Origin: Heloderma charlesbogerti
Lineage: Eukaryota > Chordata > Lepidosauria > Squamata > Helodermatidae
DNA: 64,000 nucleotides
Assembly: GCA_026122225.1 (NCBI GenBank)
Contig: JANEZZ010001479.1
Coordinates: forward strand, 104,259-168,258
Direction of reading: 5' to 3'
The notes below the pieces were generated by a model that was not told the origin of the DNA, did no database searches, and saw nothing but the letters and a program-made list of their open reading frames with translations. Positions 23,190 through 33,171 of the stretch are shown in pieces (position 1 is the first letter of the stretch; the number at the start of each line of letters is the position of its first letter). The position numbers and the translations under genes are program-made.

Positions 23190-23345
23190 GGGTGCCTGAG
23201 TTTTGCTTTTTTCCTCCTCCCTCCCAATCCTTTTTCCTTTTGTGTTGTGTCTTTTAAATTGGAATCCCGAGGGGCAGGGACTCTCTTGGAGGCTTGTTTT
23301 GGGCTGAAGAGTGGGGCACAAATTCTGTAAGTAAATAATAATAAT
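23190..23345 (+). mobile_element. LINE 3' tail (L2/CR1-like), short
   Basis: A pyrimidine-rich stretch, 'cccttttgtgttgtgtctt'-like words, 'ggcagggactctcttgg', 'gggctgaagagtggggcaca' and an AATAATAAT end. A parallel copy lies at 57,150-57,325, with the same order of words. Confidence 0.55.
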
Positions 23346-23639
23346 CGGTAAATCAAGACTCCTGCTCTCCCTTCTTAGGGTTCTTTAGGGCCCCGTAAGG
23401 ACAATACAACCATTTTCTCTACAGCCACAGGCAGCTGACATCTGTGAATCAGGCGGCTGCCCGATCTCGGCTTGGTAGTTCCTGGCACTGTTGCAGACCA
23501 AGAAGAATGATACCGTGCTGTGCTCAACTATAATAAATGGGTTTATATTTACAGATTTATTAATTGGGAGCAAGTCCAGTTTCCAATAAAGTTGCATCAA
23601 CAAGTTCATTAATAATCTTGACTTGACTGCTGAGCTCTG

Positions 23640-24200
23640 TTAGCACTGGAATTCATTTGTGCATGCAGACACTGTCAGAGTTTGGGTTTTCATGTTTTTC
23701 AGATTGTGTAAACAGGCTGCACATTAATAATTATTTCATCCATAATTTTTTTGTGGGAGGCTCGCTTTTCATCAGTCAAAATCTTCCCTTTTTCTTTATT
23801 GTCTTTGTCCCCCCCCCCGCCCCACTTCCACTTTGATTGCTTATGCTCCCAATGTCTCGCAACAGAAACACCACCTATCCCTTTGAGCCAACGAGTTTGG
23901 AGCTCCAGGGTTCATTTCCATTTCCATTCATTTCCATTTCCGGCGCCTCTAAATAACGGGCATTTGTTGCAAAATCGATGTTTGCCGCCCGAGCCATTTT
24001 TAATGGCATCATTAACATTCATAACCACTGTGGCATTTTATGGCAGCATGGAAGGTTCAGGGAATACAGTATGATTGAGCAGAAACATAGTTTTTTAGCG
24101 CGTCTCGCTCTGAAATGTCAAAAAGTACCCTTTTATGCTCAATGAATTTGCAACAGATTTGATTTCATTCCATGTCACCTAAGGTCACTGCACAATTTTT
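23640..24200. other. Non-repetitive AT-rich stretch, candidate conserved non-coding DNA
   Basis: No similarity to any other part of the window, no microsatellite and no coding signal. It has many uncommon words (for example 'aaaatcgatgtttgccgcc' and 'gcatcattaacattcataac'). I can only say it looks unlike its repeat-filled surroundings. It has a small poly-C run near 23,810. Confidence 0.35.
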
Positions 24201-24309
24201 CCTTTTTATTGTATTACAAGACACATGATGCCAGCAACTGGGTCTCCTCTCCACTGTGCCTGTTACTCAATAAGAAGATACAAACTGCCTTTCCAGATCA
24301 GAACAAAGG

Positions 24310-24620
24310 TCCATTTGGTTCAGGGTTGGGGAAACTCAGGACTGGGGGTTCCAATCCAGGATTCCAATCTGGCCCCCTTTCTCCTGGCCCCATCCTTTGT
24401 CCCCCAACAATGAATTCTTTGGTGGCATCCCATCTTTCCTGCAGAATGTTCCCTTTTCTTAATGGTTAAAATGCCTCTCCAAGGGCACAGTTCCTGACAG
24501 TAAGAGCTTTCAGCTGCAATATGCTGGTGTTTGTTTGTTTTTTTTAAAAATGTTTTTGGCCCTTCTCCTTTTTGCCGTTGGCCCCACCTGTAAGAATTCT
24601 CTTGGACCTTGCAATTAACA
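24310..24620. mobile_element. Old dispersed repeat ('ttggggaaactc…aaaatgcctctcc')
   Basis: The order 'ggggaaactc', 'cctttgtcccccaaca', 'ttaaaatgcctctccaagg', 'cagtaagagcttt' recurs at 47,271-47,420 plus 48,047-48,200 around an LTR insertion and, more faintly, at 60,230-60,440. Likely an old non-autonomous DNA element; class uncertain. Confidence 0.5.
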
Positions 24621-24841
24621 TTTGGGTACAATAGGGAGAATGGGGAATTTAATGTTTAATGGGATAAGAGATGATGCTTATAGAAGGGTGATGGGATAAG
24701 GGGTTCAGTTGATATGTACACTATCAGATGAGGCTGCATACATCTCTAAGGAGGAGGTGGCTCTGAGCAGAAGGTTATCACAGGGCATTTGGAGGGTGAA
24801 GAACTGAGCTGGTTCCAACTGGCTTTAGAAAATGAAAAGGA

Positions 24842-25064
24842 GAATCATAGAATCATATAATAGTAGGGTTGTCTCTTAGTTTCCTAACACTACTCTCCAA
24901 GCATCTTTCACTCCCAGCCGCTGCTTGTCCTGAGATGACAAGGCAGCTTTTGAGCTGAAGGTATGATGTTGAGTTCTTGCAAGCTATCATGCAGTACTGC
25001 AGGCAATAGCCTTTCAAGATAGGCTGCAGAGAGAGTCTGAGCCTGATAGTCTTCCAAGAAATCC
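24842..25064 (-). mobile_element. CR1 tail stub and unidentified inverted segment
   Basis: 24,842-24,871 is a CR1 tail (CATAGAATCATATAATAG, agggttg). The next 190 bases read on the minus strand as a protein-like frame (LEDYQAQTLSAAYLERLLP …) that I cannot assign. It meets the + strand L2-like RT at 25,065. The segment may be an inverted 5' piece of the L2-like insertion or an unrelated insert. Confidence 0.4.
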
Positions 25065-26373
25065 ATCGACCATGGTATCCTTCTGGATAGGTTGTCTGGG
25101 TTGGGAGTTGGAGGCACTGCACTACAGTGGTTCCGCTCCTACTTGGATGGCCAATTCCAGAAGGTGGTGCTGGGGGATTATTGCTCTGTGCCATGGCAAT
25201 TGTGCCATGGGGTTCCACAGAGCTCTATTCTATCCCCCATGCTGTTTAACATCTACATGAAACCGCTGGGGGAGGTTATCCGGAGGTGTGGGCTGAGGTG
25301 CCATCAATATGCGGATGACACCCAGCTCTACCTCTCTTTCTCATCAAAACCAGGTGAGGCAGTGGCTGTTCTGAACCAGTGCCTGGGCACGGTAATGGAC
25401 TGGATGAGGGCTAATAAACTGAAACTCAATCCAGACAAGACGGAGATACTGTTAGTGGGTGGTTCGTCTGCCCGGCTAGGTGATATTCAACCTGTTCTGG
25501 AGGGGGTTGCACTCCCCCTAAAGGATCAGGTTCGTAGTTTGGGGGTGCTCTTGGATCCAGAACTGTCACTTGAGGCACAGGTGAATTCAGTGGCACGGAG
25601 CACTTTTTATCAGCTTAGGCTGGTATACCAACTACGCCCTTATCTGGACAGAGAGAGCCTAGCTACAGTTATCCATGCTCTGATCACGTCTCGTCTGGAT
25701 TACTGCAATGCGTTATACGTGGGGCTGCCTTTGAAAACGGTCCGGAAACTTCAGCTGGTCCAAAATAGGGCAGCAAGATTGTTAACAGGGACTGGCCAGC
25801 GAGCTCATATTACGCCAGTACTTTTCCAGCTGCACTGGCTGCCAGTCCATTTCCGGGCCCGATTCAAAGTGCTGGTGTTAACATTCAAAGCCCTTAACGT
25901 CTTGGGGCCAGGTTACCTGAAGGATCGCCTCCTCCCATATGTGCCTGCCCGGACCTTAAGATCATCATCAGCGGCCCTTCTCCATGAGCCCCTGCCAAAG
26001 GAAGTGAGGCGGGTGGCTACTAGGAGGAGGGCTTTTTCTGTTGTGGCACCCCGGCTCTGGAATGAGCTCCCTAGTGAGGTTCGCCTGGCGCCTACATTGT
26101 ACTCCTTTCGGTGCCAGGTGAAGACCTTTTTATTTTCCCAGGCATTTTAGCTTTCTAAATTTTTATCTTTGCTGTTTTAAATCTGTATTTTAAACTCCTG
26201 TACTGCTGCTAGGTTTTATTGTGGTTGTATTGTTATATTGTGGTTTTAATGTTCTATATATTTTAAATTGTTTTATTGTGTGTTGTTTGGTTTTAGTTTT
26301 TGTGAACCGCCCAGAGAGCTTCGGCTATTGGGTGGTATAGAAATGAAATAAATAAATAAAATAAAATAAATAA
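25065..26373 (+). mobile_element. L2-like LINE, 3' 1.3 kb
   Basis: Contains the distal half of the RT ORF, then a 3' UTR with 'gaaccgcccagagagcttcg' and 'gctattgggtggtatagaaa' and an AAATAAATAA tail. The shorter tail copy at 37,760-37,996 ends the same way. It starts inside the RT (IDHGILLDRLSGLG), so it is 5' truncated or 5' rearranged. Confidence 0.88.
25092..26150 (+). pseudogene. L2-like reverse transcriptase, C-terminal 352 residues, uninterrupted
   Basis: Encodes the RT finger/palm end and the C-terminal region of an L2-clade LINE. Seen motifs: GVPQSSILSPMLFNIYM near residue 46, the catalytic QYADDTQLYLSF near residue 71, NKLKLNPDKTEILLVG near 112, and the C-terminal LVQNRAARLLTGTGQRAHIT near 220 and RRAFSVVAPRLWNELPSEVR near 310. 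The frame is open back to 25,068 or so (SIDHGILLD), before the listed Met. The endonuclease and the first RT blocks are missing, so it cannot be functional. The absence of stops over a kilobase suggests a fairly young copy. Alternative: any related CR1/L2 group clade; L2 is favoured by the C-terminal block. Confidence 0.85.
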
Positions 26374-26845
26374 ATCATAGAATCATAGGGTTGGAAGGGG
26401 CCTATAAGACCATCGGGTCCAACCCCCTGCTCAGTGCAGGTATCCAAGTCAGAGCATCCTTGACACATGGCTGTCCAGCCTCGTCTTGAATGCCTCCAGT
26501 GTGGGAGAGCCCCCCGCCTCCCTAGGGAATGGGTTCCATTGTTGTATTGCTCTGACAGTCAGGAGGTTTCTCCTGATGTTCAGCCGGAATCTGGCCTGCT
26601 GTCACTTGAGCCCATTCTACCGTGTCCTGCATTCTGGGCTGATCGAGAGAGATCCTGGCCTTCCTCTCTGGGACAGCCTTTCAAGTCCTTGAAGAGTGCT
26701 ACCCTATCTCCCGTCTCTTCTCAAGGCTAAACATGCCCAGTTCTTTCAGTCTCTCCTCACAGGGCTTTGTTTCGGGTCCCCTGATCATCTTTGTTGCCCT
26801 CCTCTGAACATTTTCAGTTTGTCTGCATCCTTCTTAAAGTGTGTC
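26374..26845 (-). mobile_element. CR1 LINE 3' end abutting the L2-like tail
   Basis: Begins with TCATAGAATCATAG directly against the AAATAAATAAA tail of the L2-like element and runs to 'ccttcttaaagtgtg', where it is cut off by the palindrome at 26,848. Confidence 0.9.
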
Positions 26846-26847
26846 AT

Positions 26848-27020
26848 CGTCCCTTCCCTCTTCTGTGCGCTGGCTGTCAAGGCCAGCGCGGGGAACAGGG
26901 GCCTTGGCGCAGCCACCCTGAGAATGACAGGGCGAGAGCGCTGTGGGGTGGCTGCGCCGAGGCCCCTCTTCCCCATGCCGGCCTTTGACAGCCGGCACAC
27001 AGAAGAGGGAAGGGAGGACG
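26848..27020. repeat. Large GC-rich palindrome
   Basis: Left arm from 'cgtcccttccctcttctgtg' to 'ttggcgcagccaccc', right arm from 'gggtggctgcgcc' to 'cagaagagggaagggaggac'. The arms of about 72 bases pair with few mismatches around a short centre of about 28 bases. Possibly the left end of the element ending at 27,371. Confidence 0.8.
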
Positions 27021-27371
27021 ACAGCCAGCTATGGGGAAATGGCAGCTGCCATTACTATACCACATGATATAGGTGGTAAAGCCCTGAGTTTAACCTAATT
27101 GCAGCCATTTACGGCTCTATTTAGGTAAAAAACAGCGCTTCACAGCCGCAAGTGGTGTCCACTACGCCATTTGCGGCTGTATTTCTCCCAGCAATATGGT
27201 AATGGCAGCCATCATTAATGTATCACCTGCGCTATGGAGCTGGAGTGCCGTTCCATGGGAAATCCTCCAGATGCAGAGGTAAGTTGTGCTGTTCCTCCGT
27301 GGATTCCAGAGGCCGGATTCCAAAGAATCCGGCCTCATTTGAGTCCGTGGCTGAATTCTCCGACATCCCTA
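27021..27371. mobile_element. hAT-like element with 'gcagccatttacggct' palindromes, right end
   Basis: Palindromic words 'cagccgcaagtgg…cgccatttgcggctg' and 'ccggattc…gaatccgg' end in 'ctccgacatcccta', the same terminus as 3,290-4,159. The left terminus is not clear and I found no duplication. The palindrome at 26,848 may belong to the same element. Confidence 0.6.
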
Positions 27372-28072
27372 ACCTACCTACCACATCAGGGCCAAAGCAG
27401 AGGCCATTTAAAGTAGGTGTGCTTAGGTAACCAAAACCAGGGGCCCTGAAATTTTGCCTCCAGTTTTTCCCTCCCCCGCCCCGCCACTGGAATGCCACCC
27501 CCTGAGACCTTCTCTGAAATGGAATGTGGTCCTAGGCTGGAAGAAGTTCCCCACCCCTGATCTGGTCCATTATTCTCTCTCCAATCAAACCATCACAGAC
27601 ATAACATTCTGCAAATGAAAGAAAAAAGAGTAAGCAGCACTGGATGATCCAGAGAAGTGAGAAAATACCCCAATTAAAAAAGAGATGAAAATCACAGGAG
27701 GATCAGTTTCTAATACTTATGAGCTTCTCATGCCTCTGTGTGGAAGGTATCCCATGAAATGAAAAATGAAATGAAATGAAAAATAACATTCCATGAAATT
27801 GGGGCTTCAACTGAAAAGTCCCTGCACCTCAGGCAGGGTCCCACTAAGTATCCCGTGATGAGGAAGCTCAAATAGGAAGAGGCATCCTTTGATATTCCTT
27901 GGGAAGTATATGTGTAAAAGCCAGGATTAAAAAAGAAAAGAATAAAAACCCTTTGATATGCCACATTTATGCTAACAGCTGTAAAACATGCCCTACTGTA
28001 TTCTCAAAGAATTTAAAAATCAATATACAGAAATGTCCTGGGGCATATCATTTGTAAACATGTGTAATGCTC
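27372..28072. other. No recognised gene
   Basis: Anonymous AT-rich sequence. A few words at 27,400-27,560 echo the old dispersed repeat of 24,310. Confidence 0.4.
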
Positions 28073-28426
28073 AAAAATAGTAAAAAGGTGTCCCCAGCCA
28101 GTCATGTCCAACTCTAGGGTGCAGTGCTCATCCCCGTTTCTAAGCCGAAGAGCCAGCGCTGTCCGAAGACACTTCCGTGGTCATGTGGCCGGCATGACTG
28201 AACATCGAGGTGCACGGAACGCTGTTACCTTTCCCGCCGAGGCAGCACCTATTTATCTACTTGCAATTTCTTGCTTTCGAACTGCTAGGTTGGCAGAAGC
28301 TGGGACTGAAGACGGGAGCTCACTCTGTCACGCAGCACTCGGGTCTTGAACTGCTGTCCTGCCAACCTTCCAGTCTGCAGTTCAGCGTCTTAACCACTAA
28401 GCCACTGCGGCCCGTGAAAAATAGTA
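28073..28426 (-). mobile_element. Sauria-type SINE (tRNA head, BovB-like tail), complete, with 10-bp TSD
   Basis: The element is 28,083-28,416 with AAAAATAGTA duplicated at 28,073-28,082 and 28,417-28,426. Read on the minus strand it has a tRNA-like head (gtggcttagtggttaagacg; A and B boxes), the body 'gctgccaacctagcagttcg'-like segment, 'aataggtgctgcctcggcgg', 'gccggccacatgaccacgga', and a tail 'gttggacatgactggctggg' resembling the BovB 3' end. BovB would supply the enzyme. A second copy is at 52,811. Confidence 0.88.
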
Positions 28427-28628
28427 CCAATACCCTAAAATAAAGGAGAGCTAAAATGGTCCCATACCATTTAGGGCTTTCAAAAGGTTGACACCAGCAC
28501 TTAAAATTGGGCTGAGAAACGAACTGGGAGCCATGCAGTGCTTATACTGCACAGCTATAAAGCAGCATTCACTAAATCTTATTTCATTAACAAATGAACA
28601 CTTGCATGAAAATCATGGCAGCCTGGCC

Positions 28629-28683
28629 CAGACAGCCTGCGGATGATGGAAATTGTAACCCAAAACATCCGAAGGGCACCAGC
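28629..28683 (+). mobile_element. Half of a palindromic MITE
   Basis: 'gatgatggaaattgtaaccc' and 'aaaacatccgaagggcacca' are the right half of the family seen complete at 29,316. Confidence 0.55.
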
Positions 28684-28815
28684 CAGTGGAGGCTGGGGGC
28701 TCTGATGTCAATGGGGTGGTGAATCCAATCCAGGTTTCAGTCGGAACCAGTCAGAACTCTAAAGGAGCTCTCCAAGGTGCTATTCATTGCCCCACTGACA
28801 TCCGAGCCACCAGCC
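28684..28815. mobile_element. hAT-type MITE 'cagtggaggctggggg', degraded
   Basis: 'cagtggaggctgggggctct' … 'gtttcagtcggaaccagtca' … 'ggagctctccaaggtgct' … 'gagccaccagccttcaca'. No clean target duplication. Confidence 0.68.
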
Positions 28816-29189
28816 TTCACAGGGCTGCCCTAAAGTTTGAGCATGGATAGTCCAGTAGGCTGAAGGTCAACCCAATGGCTTCTCCACTTGTTAAAACCAA
28901 ATAAGCGCCCTGGCTTTCTGGACAGCTGATGGGGATGAAACATTTGGCGAAATGACTAGAGTGATGGTGGAGAACAACTCATGATAAATCTGACCAAACT
29001 CAGACTAGAACCCATTTTTAGGGACTACTCTGTGGAGTGACCACAGTGAAGAAATCGTACTTCTCCACCATCACTGCATTCACAGGTTTGGCCAGCTGTG
29101 TTCTTCCAAGTAGTGAAGGGCCTCTGATATTAGTGCTTTCAGAGGGGGATAGAGACCATGGCACTTACAGACTATGAGCTGTAGGTATC
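28816..29189. other. No recognised gene or repeat
   Basis: Anonymous sequence without supported features. Confidence 0.4.
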
Positions 29190-29307
29190 TAAGCAGGGTC
29201 TGGACAGCCATCTTTCAGGGACGAAGTAACTGAAGTAGTTTTCTGCATTGAGTTTGGGTGGAACTAGATGCCCTCCAAGATATCTTAAAATTCTATGATT
29301 CTATGTC
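29190..29307 (+). mobile_element. Old CR1 3' end
   Basis: 'ctggacagccatctttcagg', 'ttctgcattgagtttgggtg' and the tail 'attctatgattctatg' identify a diverged CR1 end. Confidence 0.72.
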
Positions 29308-29315
29308 CAAGACTA

Positions 29316-29425
29316 GCTTTCCCCAACCCAGTGCCCTCCAGATGTTTTGGGCAACAACCCCCAGCATTCCTGGCCAGTTGGGGGCTGACGGGAGTTGAAG
29401 TCCAAAACATCTGGAGGGCACTAGC
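29316..29425. mobile_element. Palindromic MITE
   Basis: 'gtgccctccagatgttttgg' pairs with 'ccaaaacatctggagggcac'. Core 'cccagcattcctggccag'. Confidence 0.8.
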
Positions 29426-30184
29426 TTGGAGATGGTGGTACCAGACCATCAGGTGTTCTAGTCTGAGGTTGTCTTCTTCCAGCTTGGGCAGAATTCAGGA
29501 TTGCAGGATCTACTTTGTTCCTTAGAAAAACATGAGGTCTGCCAATTGACGCCAGATGCAAAATAGTGGCACAGGGGCAGGGGATGACTTGTATATTACA
29601 TCTCATTTGCCACAGATCAGGAAGAACTGCCTATTTTAGGCAGGGTGGAGTGGAGAAGCCTCTTTGTTTCTTTTCTTAAGCAATTGGGAGTTAGAACCCC
29701 TTCCAAATCTAACGTAAATCCTCCAGAAATGTTCCAGTAGCAGGCAGCTAATCTTACTTCAAGTCTATTTTGACTGGCAGCTCATGTCTCCGAGCCCTCA
29801 GGCAAAGGTCTTTCCATCCTTTCAGGCAAAGGATGCCCGAGGAATTCAGTCTTTGAGAATTCTGACATGAACCGACCTGATTCGCACCTCCTGGATGGAT
29901 GAATGTATGGATTGGAAGTTGGTTATCTGACAGTTCTTTTTGTACATCTTGTATGTTCTGACAGTTTTCATCTAAAAACAAGTATCAAACTCCTTGTCAA
30001 AAGGCATTATTTTGAGAGAAAATATGTTTAAATATATTTGTTCATTTAAATATGTATTTAAATGTGAATTTTCTTTTTTAAAACCCACAGATTAATGCAG
30101 AAACAGGATGGTCCAAGGAGCAGAGACATCCAGAAGTGACACAGACTGGAAAGAGACTCGTTCGCCCATCCTGCCCCTGGAATC
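29426..30184. other. No recognised gene
   Basis: AT-rich, no supported coding or RNA feature. Short 'aaatatattt/aaatatgtattt' words at 30,020-30,065. Confidence 0.4.
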
Positions 30185-30262
30185 CTTCAACTGGAGATGC
30201 CAGGAACTGAATCAGGGACCTTCGAAAAGCAAAGTGTGCACTTTGCCATTCACCTATGCCCC
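30185..30262 (-). mobile_element. tRNA-like SINE head
   Basis: 'ccaggaactgaatcaggga' is the complement of a B-box (tccctgattcagttcctgg) and is followed by 'tgcactttgccat'. It matches the head of the 3,083 element. Only the head is visible. Confidence 0.45.
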
Positions 30263-30419
30263 CCACCCCCACTGAGAGCTCCAACAGAGTCAACAGGGTC
30301 ACACTCCCCCATCCATCTCCTAGCAAAGGCTGTCAACCAGGGCAATTGAGGCGGTACCTTGTAGCAACAGCAACAGAGACCTGCCAGAAAATGTTGCAGT
30401 TCTTTACCTTTTTATCATC

Positions 30420-30741
30420 TTCCTTTCCTTTCTTTTAAAATGTCCTTTCCCCTTTCTTTCCCCCTTTTCCCCATTCCTCTTTCTCTTTCCCATCCCCCCT
30501 CTCTCTTACCCATTTTTTATTTTTCCAATTTTTCCAATTTTTCCTCTTTCTCTTTCCCATTTTCTCTTTTCTTTTTTCTTTCTTTCTCTTTCCCGTTCTT
30601 CCTCTCCCTCTTCCCTTTCCCCTTTCCCCGTTCCTCTGTCTCTTTCCCTCATTCCCCTTCCTTCCTTCCTTCCTTCCTTCCTTCCTTCCTTCCTTTCCCT
30701 TTCCTTTAAACAAACAAACTAACAAACAAACAAACAAACAA
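30420..30741 (+). repeat. Polypyrimidine tract with (CTTC)n and (CAAA)n
   Basis: About 280 bases of C/T-rich sequence ends in a clean (CTTC)n run (30,658-30,696) and then (CAAA)n at 30,708-30,741. The long frames rich in K/G/R/E on the minus strand are translations of this. Confidence 0.95.
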
Positions 30742-30867
30742 AATCATAACAGGCAAATTGGCAGATGTGAAAGTGATCATTGTAAATGGCTCAGTAAGAC
30801 GCAGAATGTAAAACGCATCAGTGACCTGAAGGGAAGGTGGCAGGGAGGAAAATATGGGAAATGGAGG

Positions 30868-30960
30868 CTTAGTGTTACATTACATTACATTATTTATTTT
30901 ATTTGTACCCCACCTTTCTACCACATAATGGCACTCAAGGCGGCTTGACTATGTCTTATA
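30868..30960 (-). mobile_element. SINE/LINE tail (L2-type), reverse orientation
   Basis: 'acattacattacatt', 'attttatttgtaccccacc' and 'tttctaccac' form the complement of the 'aggtggggtacaaat' tail seen in the 5S-headed SINEs. Confidence 0.55.
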
Positions 30961-31290
30961 TGTCTTGTCCCATTGGCTGTATAATTGGAAGGAGGGAGTT
31001 TCTTTTATTGTTAAAAAAAAATCATTTCAAAACCCCATAAGTGTTGCAGTTGGCAGTACTTCCGTTCAAGAGTCCATTTCATTCTATTTCCCTCCCCCCA
31101 TTTTCTGCTCCCCTCTCCCCAATAGTCAGTCAGCATCAAGCATGCTCAGTCCTCCTTGGGTTGTTTTGGGAGTCCCCCCGCCTCTGCCAGTCTCCCCCTC
31201 TTCTGCAAGGATGTTTCCATTCTCACTACAGACACAGTGGCACTCACAGAAATAGTGGGATGATTAAACAGGAACAACAAAAGACCAGGG

Positions 31291-31432
31291 GAGGTGCGTA
31301 GATTCCCTTTCGGTGGGGTGGGGATTCCATTCCAGGTTTTAGTTGCAAGCCTAATGGAGCTATCCAAGGTGCTGAAACCTATCCCCCAAATGGGTCCAGC
31401 ACCTTGGATTACTCCACCAGCCTTCCCTGCAA
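31291..31432. mobile_element. hAT-type MITE of the 'cagtggaggctgg' family, degraded
   Basis: 'ggtggggtggggattccatt', 'ggagctatccaaggtgctga' and 'ggtccagcaccttggat' then 'ccaccagccttccctgca'. Termini eroded. Confidence 0.6.
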
Positions 31433-31607
31433 AAGACTTCTTCCGAGCCTATGCTTGTGAATGTTATCCTGTAGGGAACTGCAGCTGGCTGTCACATATG
31501 TGGGGTTAAGTGGAAAAGGTTCCCACTCAAAGGAGGTGGTGTGCAGACAGGCATGTGCCCTAGGACCTCTTACCTCTAGGTCTCAGGGCATAGCCTGAAG
31601 GCAAACA

Positions 31608-31755
31608 AGGTGGCCACCTTGCTAAAGCTAAGCCGGTCTGGGTCTGGCCAATGCTTGGAGGGGAGACCACCCGGGAACCTCATGGAGCCACCTTGAGTTC
31701 CACAGTGGAAGAGAGGTGGGGTATAAATGTAATGCATGAATGAATGATAAATAAA
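31608..31755 (+). mobile_element. 5S-rRNA-derived SINE (5S-Sauria type)
   Basis: 'aaagctaagccggtctgg', 'ggccaatgcttggagggga', 'gaccacccgggaacctcatg' and the L2-like tail 'aggtggggtataaatgtaat'. Confidence 0.8.
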
Positions 31756-32584
31756 TACTTCTGGCATCTCCAATGTGGGGCCCATCTTGGTGTCTACCAG
31801 GCTCCCAGCCCCACCTGATTTTATTTTATTTCTTAAGGGTTTTTTTTTTAAAATTAAAACAAATTAACTGGGAAGCTGGTAAGCTGCAAAGTGCTCCCTT
31901 CTAGTGCCATCTTTATTTGGGTTGAAATGCATCCTTTTGTGCTTTGGTGCCCAGATTCTACCTTTGCCTTGAACTTTCTTGGGCAAGTTACTTTTCCGAT
32001 AGGCTCTCCAGTTGGTCTTCTGGGAAATGAGTTTTGTGACTGGCCATGCCCACCATGGCAACCATTTTGTGAGAGTACCCACAACACTGTATCAAAAATC
32101 TAAACATGCCCACCGGCCCAAAAAGTAGGGGACCCCTTCCTTAGCTACTGATTCAAGCTATTAAACATGGAAAGTCCATCTCTATATGCAAACAGCTTCA
32201 CGTGGCATGTGGGTTTTTGTGTATGGACTTGTTTGGATTGATACCTGTGCAGCTGGTGAGTCTGACCCTGGCCCAGAAGGCCTGCCAAGCTGCAGCTGAA
32301 CCCCCATTTGCAAAAACTGAACATTTTCAAACCCTCCGGGAGGGATCTGTCCTTCTCCCCAGCATGGACAAAGCTTCACCTTCATCTTTCCTTCCATCTT
32401 TCTCTCACAAGGTTGCCATTTCATCTGCTGTGGCTTTGCAGCTGAGCTGTCACAAGGAGAGGCTTGAATATGACTCGTGCATGCCACTGTGCTCCTTCAG
32501 CCTTCATGTGCTCGGCTCCGGGCATTGTCCTTCTGATAAAGATCACAATATATTTCATCCCTCCCAGTAGAAGAAGGGAGAGGA
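31756..32584. other. No recognised gene
   Basis: No motif recognised; overlapping short frames around 31,850-32,570 have no domain. Confidence 0.4.
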
Positions 32585-32815
32585 GTTCATAGACTCAGAG
32601 AGGCAGAGGGTTTTTTCCAGGCCATCTAGGAAATGCCTGTGCCCTGTGCAGGAAATGCAATGAGAGCATCCCTGGCAGAGCACTGTCCCATCTCTGCTCA
32701 AAGACCTCTCATAAGGGAGAGCCCACCAGGCCCCATCGTTGATGTTGTCTCATGTTGAATGAACTTCTCAACCAAAATCTACCCACTTGTAACCTAAGCC
32801 CATTAGAACTAGCCC
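32585..32815 (-). mobile_element. Old, diverged CR1 3' end
   Basis: 'catagactcagagaggcaga', 'atgagagcatccctggcag', 'ataagggagagcccacca' and 'cttctcaaccaaaatctacc' follow the CR1 3' order with many changes and no clean ATTCTATG tail. Confidence 0.5.
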
Positions 32816-32976
32816 AACCCTTTGGGGCTTAAGGATGACCGTCACCATAAAATCTAGACCTTTAAGGGCCTGACGGACTCCCATGGCTCCCCCGGCTCAT
32901 CTTGTCTTCATGAGCCGAGCTAGGGGTTTGTTTCCGAAATCCAGGAACTTGGTGGTGGCAGTGGCATGGTGGCAGA

Positions 32977-33170
32977 GGGTGGGGAGCATTCCCCCCACAC
33001 CATTCAGCCACCGTAGTGCAACACTCTGTTTGTCCCTGTGGACAGAGAGGGTGCCTGCTGCTGCTGTCAGGGCAGCAATGCAGTGCTACGGTCAAAGGGG
33101 GTGGGGAGCATTCCCTGCTCACCCTTCCGCTGCTGTGCCAGGCATGACACTCTTTCTGTCCCAAGCAGTG
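32977..33170 (+). repeat. Diverged tandem duplication of about 122 bp
   Basis: 'gggtggggagcattcc' … 'acactctgtttgtccc' is followed by a second 'gggtggggagcattcc' (from about 33,099) … 'acactctttctgtccc'. Confidence 0.65.
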
Positions 33171-33171
33171 A

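Noticed and set aside
28083..28416. tRNA gene on the minus strand
   Set aside because: A and B boxes are those of a SINE head. The body is a SINE and no cloverleaf with a proper acceptor stem is evident.
30435..30737. Minus-strand 100-residue K/G/R-rich frame and its + strand shadow
   Set aside because: Translations of a polypyrimidine tract.
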